Shown piece by piece: positions 39,001 to 46,901 of a stretch of 64,000 nt of DNA. Source of the stretch: Climacteris rufus (lineage: Eukaryota; Chordata; Aves; Passeriformes; Climacteridae). Under the pieces are notes generated by a model. That model worked only from the letters and a program-made list of their open reading frames with translations. It was not told the origin of the DNA and made no database searches. Every line of letters starts with the position of its first letter. Positions within the stretch are counted from its first letter, which is position 1. Location: contig VZRZ01006842.1 of the NCBI GenBank assembly GCA_013398175.1, forward strand, positions 1,389,498-1,453,497. The letters are read 5' to 3'. Made by a program: the position numbers and the translations under genes.

Positions 39001-42000
39001 GTCTGTGTTTCCTTCAAGATTGGATGTTTTTAGATTTACTTTTCAGAATTTCCTTCTACCAAGGACTCCCTCAAGTCCTTTTTATACCCTGTGTTTCAGC
39101 TACAAAGACTTACCTGATTCAGCTGCCATGGAAAGCTTTTTGCTCTACACCAGACATTATTACAGCTCTTAGTGGGATAGTATTTTCCAGTTTTCCAAGC
39201 TTTCTTTGGATCTTTGAAAAGCACTTTGAGACATTTGCATGGAGGGTGTGATGTCTCAGTGGCAGCAGTCACTGGAATGGAACAATACCCACACTGAGAT
39301 CAGGAAGGATCATGGCATCTGTACAAGTGCTGTGCTGGGACACAGAGCATGTTCTGTGCATGTGTGAAATGTGTCTACAATAGACATATTCCAAATAACA
39401 TCTATGAAGGCTATATATGTATATGAGGATTGTAATTTGAACATCCTTTGTGTACTCCCAGTTCATCATAAGCTTTCATTACATTTCATTACATTCTTAG
39501 AGACTACTGAGAAGACAAATTTATTTTTTCTGTAAGCAATTCTTGTACGAAAAAAGAAGTTCTGCCTTCATTTGTTTTAGTGGCTTAACTAGCTCTCCTG
39601 CCTTCTCATTTGAGATCATCTCTAGAGAGATTTTTTTATACTACTGTTCAAAAATCTCTCAGAAATATTTGGGTGATCAGTAACATTTGAGTTGAAGTGC
39701 CTGTCTGGGTACTTGATTCTCAATATATGAAATTAGAGATGGCCTCATAATTTAGATTTTTTCCAGCTGAAACAATTTTACGCCACAGGTAAATTTTGTC
39801 AACTCATTCATCTGTTTTCTAGATCATTAATAAATGTTCATCTGCAACAATGAACCTCTTTAGCACCTCACCCTTAATCATACACTATGTTGAAATTTGA
39901 CCATTTAATCTTCATTTAATCCATGAAAAGGACTCTGTGAGTCACTCTGATTACTTAAATTCCTTGATAGCCTTCCATCAGAGCTTTTGTCTATTAATCA
40001 GTGTCAGATCATGGCGTATGGCTGGAGAGGAGTGAGTGAAACTAAGAAGTTTGATGAAGCAGGGAGTTAAAGCCAATTAACAGTTTAGCCACTTATTATT
40101 TATTTTGGAGAGTTGGCTTTAGAAATCTTAAAATTGAGTTAAACAATAGAGGAAACCTTGTATTTGAAAGAAGAAAATATATAAAAGCTGGCTTTGAGTC
40201 TGAATGTCACAGAAAATAAATAGATGTTATAAAGAAAAAAAAACATCTCAAGCAGTTTCATGAAGCAAAAAGCCATTTTGAGCAGGATGCAAGTTACTGA
40301 GGCTGTCTGTCTTTCACCAGAACAAGTGGATGAGAATGTTTCTGACTATGCAAAATAATTGACTTCAGCGTTGCATTCTGAGTTCCAATGTGTCAGGCTT
40401 TCAATCAGGATTTACAGCCAGGAATCCTCCTCCTTGTGTTGAATGGTCCAAGGGAGAAGTCAAATATAGCCTGAGCTCAATTTGGAACTCTTCAATGACA
40501 GATCCATGTCATGGTTTTGGAACAAATTCTTGGTGCCAGTGGGCACTGCTTCTTCCTAGGAAAGCCATGAAACCTTCTAGGCTAAGGTACATATTTGTGA
40601 ACACAGTGGATAAAAGAACTGTCCCTGGGCTCAGGGGGAATGCTAGCAAACTTGGGTCTGTGCAAGACTGTGGGATAATCTTGATTAGGGGAGCAGAAGC
40701 TATTTTGCCACTTCTGTGCATTGGTCTTTTGTTTATGAGGAACCTGATGTCAGCTCCATTTGGCACTATAACATCAGAGAATCATCGCCTACTGTGTGCT
40801 CTTCTTGTTGTAAGTAATATGACAGTGTACAAGGATCTGAAATTAAGTGTGAGCTGTCAAACTGATGAGATTGGTTCTGTCAGAAGATGAAACTCTTCAT
40901 TTGGTGTGGTAGGTGTATTTTTTGTGGCTAAATGGCTGTTCAAAATCTCAGCGCGTTACCACACAGTGCATGCATAGAACAAAAAGACTGTACTAGCTGT
41001 ACCCTCCACCTTCACCCCAGAAGTCTGCAAGAACTGTCTTCACATCCCCAACTTGTTTGGCCTCTTTATAAGCTCCATGAAAGACTTCTAGGTCATCTCC
41101 TGGTTTGCAGAACTTTCTTTTTTATGTTGAATACAGCATAATCTTGATATACATCTCTTTGTATGGCTCTTGTGCCTGAAAATACTGCTGCAGGTGTCAG
41201 CCACAAAGTACCACACAGAGTTAGTGTCCTCTGTACCAGTTGGCCATTTGCTTTTGGAACTAGTTTTTGATGCAATATTAAAAATATTCTCTGCATTGAG
41301 CATAAACATTTAATGCATATAAGGTAAATATAATGAAGACTGCATAAAACTTTTGGTGGTATGTCAAGAAAACTCCTTTTTCTTACTTTCTTTAATGTCT
41401 GGATGAACAACAGTGCTTGAACGGACACTGAAAATTTGGGCTGGACGTGCATTTGGTAGGTTTATTTTCTGAAAAGCAGGTCAGTATGTGTAAAACTGAA
41501 CTGGCAGCCTGGAGTTGAAATGTTAAAGCATAAATAAATAAGGGAATTGGCTGTGAGAGTAATAAAAAATAAAATGTTTTAACTCTTGCTTTGCATAACT
41601 AACAGGCAGTTAACTTTCATTGACTCATGATGTGAAAAGTGATCAAAGACAGATACTTTGCTTTGGTAACAGTATGACAGTTGGGAAGAATGTTTTTCTT
41701 GACAGTTGATTAGGGGTTAAATGAGCTGAATAAAATTGGTAATCTTTGCTGCTTTCCCCACTTAGTATAACAGCTATTATATGAAGCATTTTTCCTTACA
41801 TTAGTTGTAACGACTGACTTTGATTACTCTGTTGAAAGAACTGTTTTTGATTGACAAAGATGTCTTTTTGGTATTCTTAAGATCAGCAAAAATGGCTGGT
41901 GCATACAGCCATGGTGAAATACCTTCTCCTTGCTGCCCCTTTCCCTCATAGGTTAAGCACTTGTTTAATGACCTTCAGTCTATAAGAGGTTTGATTTTTA

Positions 42001-42409
42001 TGGTCAGCTTAGAAGTGAGACTTGGATGTAGATTAAAATATACCATCTCTCTCTAAATGAACACTTCAACCATAGCTCTAGCACAATTGTCTGGAAGAAT
42101 ACTGATGTGTAGGCAACAGTTTTTGTTGTGGTCATGTTTTGATAGAGAATGATGTTTTTTGAGGCAAATAATCAGGCTCCTGGGTAAACAAGGTAATAGT
42201 GCTTCATCTGCAATAGAGGTGGAGAATTCATCTACTGGAGCACTGCTGGCTGTGACTGTTTTACTGATGAAAGAAGCTTTTCACAGCCCCTTGAAACGTG
42301 CTGTGCTATTTCACTTGTGATACTTCAAAGTATATGATTGTATGAAAGTCCTGGAGTGAAATATCTTTTCAAAATTTTAGATCAAAAGAGAAATGCCAGA
42401 ACATCAACA
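36016..42409. other. Intergenic sequence up to the SYT1 3' end
   Basis: Between the CR1 and the presumed SYT1 cleavage site I recognise no gene or repeat family. A 166-codon open frame at 40390-40890 on the + strand has no recognisable domain, and its length is within what chance gives over 64 kb. A longer SYT1 3' UTR reaching into this stretch cannot be excluded. Confidence 0.5.
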
Positions 42410-42423
42410 GGAAATAAAACATT

Positions 42424-42429
42424 TTTATT
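42424..42429 (-). promoter_or_regulatory. Candidate SYT1 poly(A) signal AATAAA
   Basis: On the minus strand the context reads TATTCAATAAAAATG followed within about 10-30 nt by TTTTATTTCC and GTTGATGTTC, matching hexamer plus U/GU-rich downstream element. It is the best-supported of several minus-strand hexamers after the SYT1 stop. Confidence 0.55.
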
Positions 42430-42561
42430 GAATATCTGTGTAATATGTATGTTATTTTAACGACAATTGGAAAACTCTACTGTGGGAAGTCACTACACAA
42501 AGTGAAACAAAATATAAACCACCTCATCAAAAATGAAGGTAAAATACGGCTAAAGTTGTCA

Positions 42562-42578
42562 GCTCGCGGGCCACGAGC
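42562..42578 (-). other. CpG-dense hairpin in SYT1 3' UTR
   Basis: The minus strand reads GCTCGTGGCCCGCGAGC. GCTCG pairs with CGAGC (plus one G-U pair), leaving a 5-nt loop. Four CpG dinucleotides fall between 42565 and 42579 in an otherwise AT-rich, CpG-poor UTR. The hairpin lies about 135-155 nt upstream of the candidate poly(A) signal. Confidence 0.5.
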
Positions 42579-44545
42579 GATATGGCAGGTTAAAACACCC
42601 CAAACATTTCTACAAGATACAGAGAAAACCCACACAGAGAAACACTCAAGCAGGCAGTAAATATACACAAAGGCAACTAGGATCTTTCTACAGCATCAGA
42701 TTCTAATACTTCACACAGCTTTGTCAGAAAGGTACATGTGGCTTCTTTGAGGATGAAAAATGTCATCTTGGTCACATGGCAGATTCAGTCTCTGAGAATC
42801 ATTGTACCTTACAAACCAGTTCTAGGGTGACGTTCAGTCTGGCAGTGTAGGAAGAGAAAGCATTAAGAATACCTTAACACAATGAGTCAGTCCTGGCACT
42901 TCGAACCTGCAGCTATCCTGAATGAACAGCTGAAAGCTGGAGACCATGAAGCTCTTAGGCTGGAAAGCTGACTGTCTACTTCTCTTTGGTGGGGTTTGGT
43001 CCTCAAGGATAAGATTTTAAAATATTCCAGCTTGATGCTTTGCATGTATGTGCCTGTTTCTATCAGAAATGTCTCACTTGTGTTTTTTCTGTGTTTCATG
43101 TAAAAAAGAAAGAAAATGGATCTTGCTAGTCTCACTTTTGGAGGTGGGGAGAGATACAGGCTTTTATTCTCCTCCCCGTTCTTTGTGGCTGTTTTACCTC
43201 AAAGTACTGAAAAACAGGGGTTCTTGGCCATGACTGCACTGACCTCCCAGAAGCAGAGCCTCGAGGGAGGCTGTGAAATTTAGTTTTCAGTGCACAGTTC
43301 TCCGATTACATTCATCTTTGTTGTTTCAGTAGTTTCTGTTAGGGAAGATTGATAAGAACACTAATGGTTAATTCTCATGTGCCCCTCCAAAAGCAATAGC
43401 ATTTCCACATTTCTAGGGTAGTTTGCATTGCTGAAAATTATGAACTCTTCAAAGCATTATAAATATATTCACAGCTTGGAAAGATAAGTGAGGGCCTCCA
43501 AGGACAGTACATGAGCTAGAAGTGATGCCCTGAATGACTTGATGAGATGGTACAGTGGAGGTGACATGCTGGGGAGCTGTAAGATGGCTCTACAGGAAAG
43601 CAGCAGGGGTGAGGGCGGTTGGAAATTTAGAGTATTGCACAGGGCTTGACAAAATGCTGTGTGGTCAACCCATTCACTAGAGCATCCTTGTCCCCTGCAT
43701 AGCTCTCCAGTTCTACATTGGTCCGTACTAACTGGAACTGCTTGTGCTATGCGTTCCTTCGGCAGTGCAGTAGAAGGGAATGGCAGTATTATTACAATAT
43801 CACTACGGAATAAATTGATTGCTATCCACTGAGAAAACTACATTTCTAAGCACACACGGCAGTCACAGTGATACACAGAGCAGTCTTTCAAGACTCTTAT
43901 GGAATGACTAATAGCTTCATAATAGTGCCATTTACTACATAATAACATTTAAAACATTTAAAAACTCCTCCTGAAACGAGCATCTAGTATACAGAAGAGG
44001 TTGCTTCAGTTTTCTAGAACTTGTTCTTTGTTTTCACTTTTTTTTTAAAGGACAAATTAAAACTTAAGTATAAATAGTATATAAAAGGTCACTAGCTGTT
44101 CTCTTTTGGCTTACTTTGAAGTGCATTTAGAACTATGGCTAAATTTTGTCATCTTCTGATGGGATTACAATACTGTCTGTTTACCATGAAACTATTTTGT
44201 ATAATAAACTCACACGGCTGTGTCTAAAAAATATTCTGCATTCCTTCTAATCTGAGTTAGTATCATAAAATATTTTGTTACAAAGTCTAATGTGCAAACT
44301 CATTATAATGTGAAATCGTGGATGGAATTCACAGTATGCAAATTTTGTATAAAGGTGATAATGGAGACCTAGTCTTGTTTTCATGGCAGCATTTTACTAC
44401 TGTTACATCTCCCTCCTCCCCCTCCCTGCACAACTTCTGCAATGGTCTTTCTTTCTATGTTAGATGAAATTGTTGCCTCCTATGGAACTGCTTCCTCAAC
44501 TTTCAATCTAAAGCCATTTCAGTCTGTTATGTGTTTGCTTTGGAA

Positions 44546-44553
44546 TATATACA
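44546..44553 (-). promoter_or_regulatory. Pumilio-type motif TGTATATA
   Basis: The minus-strand octamer TGTATATA matches the vertebrate Pumilio consensus TGTANATA. It lies in the probable SYT1 3' UTR, about 745 nt after the stop codon. Motif match only. Confidence 0.35.
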
Positions 44554-44968
44554 AAAAAATTATATCCTGGCTTCTGGCTACATCTCCATGAGGTCAGCCA
44601 TGGAACTGCTCAGATCATGCTAAGTTGCCCGTGAAAGAAGTCTACCTAATTGGATTTGCCCCTCCAAGAATCACTGTGGACGTGAAGTGTGTTATTAGGA
44701 TGGTCCAGTTGAAAGCTCAGATTTAAGTTGTCCTTTAAGATGTCAGTGTAACACTACTAGTGCCTTACAAGTTGGATAGTTTTTTTTCTGGAATGCAGAC
44801 GATACAATAGTTACCCTATAATATATTATCAGCTCTCCTATATCTCAGTCAATTTACATAATTTAAAATAGAACATCTTATTAAAAACATCTAGATATAC
44901 ACAGATTAGGAAACGCTTACAACATACAAATACACAAACTAGAAATAAATTCTCAGCATACTGGTGTA

Positions 44969-44976
44969 TATATACA
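44969..44976 (-). promoter_or_regulatory. Pumilio-type motif TGTATATA
   Basis: This is a second minus-strand TGTATATA, about 320 nt after the SYT1 stop. It sits in a TATATACA/TGTATA alternating stretch, so it may partly reflect low complexity. Confidence 0.3.
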
Positions 44977-45277
44977 ACTGTTGTGATACAATAAATAATT
45001 TCTGTCATGCTCTATCTACACATCATATTGCTTAAAAGAAGAGTAGATCTGGGGCGGGCAGTGGTGAAACAAAGCGCCTTTAAAAGGCTCTCTACCTTTA
45101 AATTTGTGCAAATTAAAATGGGAATTTAAAAGTACAACTGATCTGTGTCAGGAACACATGGCTGGAAATGAAAGGACCCATATTACTGAGGTATTTACAG
45201 ATACTGGCTAAAGAGCACTATGTGGGCAAATGCAGAAAGGCTTCTTCTTCGTCTTCTTTTTCTTCTTCATAATTTAT

Positions 45278-45301
45278 TTTAATTTAATTTAATTTAATTT
45301 A
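45278..45301. repeat. (TTTAA)n pentanucleotide repeat at SYT1 stop codon
   Basis: Nearly five perfect TTTAA units occupy 45278-45301 on the + strand. The last bases, TTA at 45299-45301, are the complement of the SYT1 TAA stop, so the repeat begins inside the stop codon and runs into the 3' UTR. Next to it at 45239-45269 lies a polypyrimidine (sense polypurine GAA-rich) tract. Confidence 0.9.
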
Positions 45302-45505
45302 CTTCTTGACTGCCAGCATGGCATCTACCTCCTCCTCGGGCTGTAAGGTGTGCCACTGTGCAATGGGCCGCCGGGGGTTGGCCAGCATGTCTGACCAGTG
45401 CCGCAGCTCCGCGCCGGTGCTGTTGTAGCCCACAAAGACTTTCCCGATGGCATCGTTCTTGCCAATCTTGTCATAGTCCAAAACAGTCACAACAATTTGC
45501 ACTTT
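45299..45505 (-). CDS. SYT1: SYT1 terminal coding exon (C2B C-terminal half)
   Basis: This is the final coding exon of synaptotagmin-1, the synaptic-vesicle membrane protein that senses calcium and triggers SNARE-dependent exocytosis. It has 68 codons plus TAA. The exon opens KVQIVVTVLDYDKIGKND, supplying the C2B calcium ligands D364, D366 and D372 (human numbering, 422 aa). It continues with HWSDMLANPRRPIAQWHTL, which holds the bottom arginine pair R399/R400 and the WHXL motif used in docking, and ends EEEVDAMLAVKK. The acceptor is TCATTACAG on the minus strand, in phase 0 with the previous exon. One difference from the mammalian protein as I remember it is Pro for Val at residue 410. No frame damage is seen. 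Confidence 0.99.
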   Translation of the reverse strand, partial: KVQIVVTVLDYDKIGKNDAIGKVFVGYNSTGAELRHWSDMLANPRRPIAQWHTLQPEEEVDAMLAVKK

Positions 45506-46010
45506 CTGTAATGAGACAGAGAAAAAGCAGTGAGCATGACAGTAAGGGATAAGCTGGCAGGGATGAATGTGGGGACAGCCAGCCATGGAGAAGCTAGGAA
45601 GGTGGGAAGTGTGTAGCCGCTGGAGCAGATTCTGCCAATGAGAAGCAAATTCAAACTTTTGTCTTTGCATCTTGTGAGCCCACCAAATAAAATTAAGTTT
45701 ACAACCTCCCTGTTAGCTTGAGACTTGGCCCCTGGCATCGAGGGGCTGCATATAGAAATTGAGGTTGATTGTTTTTCCTTTAACAGATTAACAACTTACA
45801 GGTACGTTAATTCAAAAGTTACACGATTTTACACATCCTTATTTTTTAAGTAAGTAAGTCAACAGCTAAAGTTCAGAAATGGCGCTGTGTTTGCAATGCT
45901 GTACTCTATTCTTTTAGTTGATTTTCTACTTCTTAACAAGTCTTACCCATCCATCCAGCATGCTAGTCAGGTATTTTCAGATAAATTCAGAAGTTAGCCA
46001 TTATGATTAT

Positions 46011-46093
46011 TATATACATACACGCACACATATATGTTCTCATCTTTATGCATATGTGTGCACATGTGCATACATGTGCGTATGTGTGTATAC
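46011..46093. repeat. Alternating purine-pyrimidine tracts (Z-DNA prone)
   Basis: Two uninterrupted alternating runs lie close together: 27 nt at 46011-46037 (TA/CA/CG steps) and 47 nt at 46047-46093 (TG, CA, GC, CG and TA steps). The second run includes GTGTGCACATGTGCA, itself largely palindromic. They are intronic in SYT1, about 390 bp from the solo LTR. Confidence 0.85.
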
Positions 46094-46687
46094 TGCCTAT
46101 ATCCTATATATTCATAGAGAAGTCTAGAAAACAGGCTGCCTGCTTAAGGGAATTGGAATAGCTGTATAAACCCCCACTGTCTCGGGGCTCTGACACACCA
46201 GCACTGCCTATGACTGAGCTGATGCTGGAGTGCCACTTTTGCAGGAATGGTGACCTCTGGCAAAGAGGGTTAAACAAGTCCTACACAGTCTGTGCAAGCC
46301 CATCTGTCACAGCTCGTACACAAGTTTCCATTCATTTAGGCTGGGGCACACTGGGAGATGTTTGAGCCAGGCATTTATGTTTCTAGTTGTGTGCACATAC
46401 ACACATTCCTTTCTTCAGGTCTTTAGTATTTGTCAAAAGCGCATTAACAGCTATTCCTTCAGTGCAGTGGTGTGCTTCCCCAATGTATTGGTTCTAACAG
46501 GTAGAGTTCAGCAGCCCTGCCAGTGCTGTGCTTCAGTTGATAACACAGCAGTGTTTTGGCTACTGCTGAGAAGCACTGTCCCTCTAACATTCTCCCCCAT
46601 CAAGGGGCAGGGAGTAGGCAAGACCTCGGGAGGGAAAACAAGCAGGCCAGCTGACCCAAAGGAACCAAAGGGATATTCCATACCGTA

Positions 46688-46709
46688 TGACGTCAGCTCA
46701 GATATAAAA
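46688..46709 (+). promoter_or_regulatory. LTR promoter: CRE plus TATA box
   Basis: TGACGTCA (full palindromic CREB/ATF site) at 46688-46695 is followed 7 bp later by TATAAAA at 46703-46709. Transcription would start near 46730-46740 and read rightward, antisense to SYT1. Both motifs are intact in this copy. Confidence 0.7.
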
Positions 46710-46895
46710 GCTGAGAGAGAGAGGAGGAGGGGGGGGCACTCTGTAATGTCTGCCTTCCCACGGAACCACTACACGTGCTGAGGCCCTGCTTCCCAGGACG
46801 TGCCTGAACATCGCTTGCTGATGGGAAGTAGAGATTGACTTCTCCTTCTTTTGCTTATGTGTGCTCAGACCCTGCTCTTGCTTTTCTGTCGCTTC

Positions 46896-46901
46896 AATAA
46901 A
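46896..46901 (+). promoter_or_regulatory. LTR poly(A) signal AATAAA
   Basis: AATAAA lies about 190 bp downstream of the LTR TATA box and about 115 bp before the LTR end, the normal place for the R/U5 signal. It is on the + strand, so it should not affect SYT1 messages. Confidence 0.75.

Larger units (their letters stand above)
42410..45298 (-). other. SYT1: Probable SYT1 3' UTR, about 2.9 kb
   Basis: This is the minus-strand sequence after the SYT1 stop. A sense AATAAA at 42429-42424 is followed by a T/G-rich downstream element (TGTTTTATTTCCTG then TTGATGTTCTGG), a good cleavage context near 42405-42412. The resulting UTR length is in the range I remember for vertebrate SYT1 messages. Features within it are a purine-rich tract at 45239-45269, two TGTATATA Pumilio-type motifs, and a CpG-dense hairpin near the 3' end. 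An alternative AATAAA lies at 43168-43163 and could give a shorter form. No CR1 or LTR interrupts it, as expected if it is under constraint. Confidence 0.6.

Noticed and set aside
40390..40890. 166-codon + strand open frame, the longest outside the CR1 element
   Set aside because: No recognisable domain or splice context, and a frame of this length is not surprising in 64 kb read in six frames.
45506..45670. Open-frame extension upstream of the SYT1 terminal exon
   Set aside because: Residues before KVQI do not match synaptotagmin, and a canonical TTACAG acceptor marks the exon start.
46362..46781. 139-codon + strand open frame
   Set aside because: It crosses from intron into the solo LTR and has no protein similarity I recognise; it is a chance frame.
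46896..46901. LTR AATAAA as a premature SYT1 poly(A) site
   Set aside because: It is on the + strand, opposite to SYT1 transcription.
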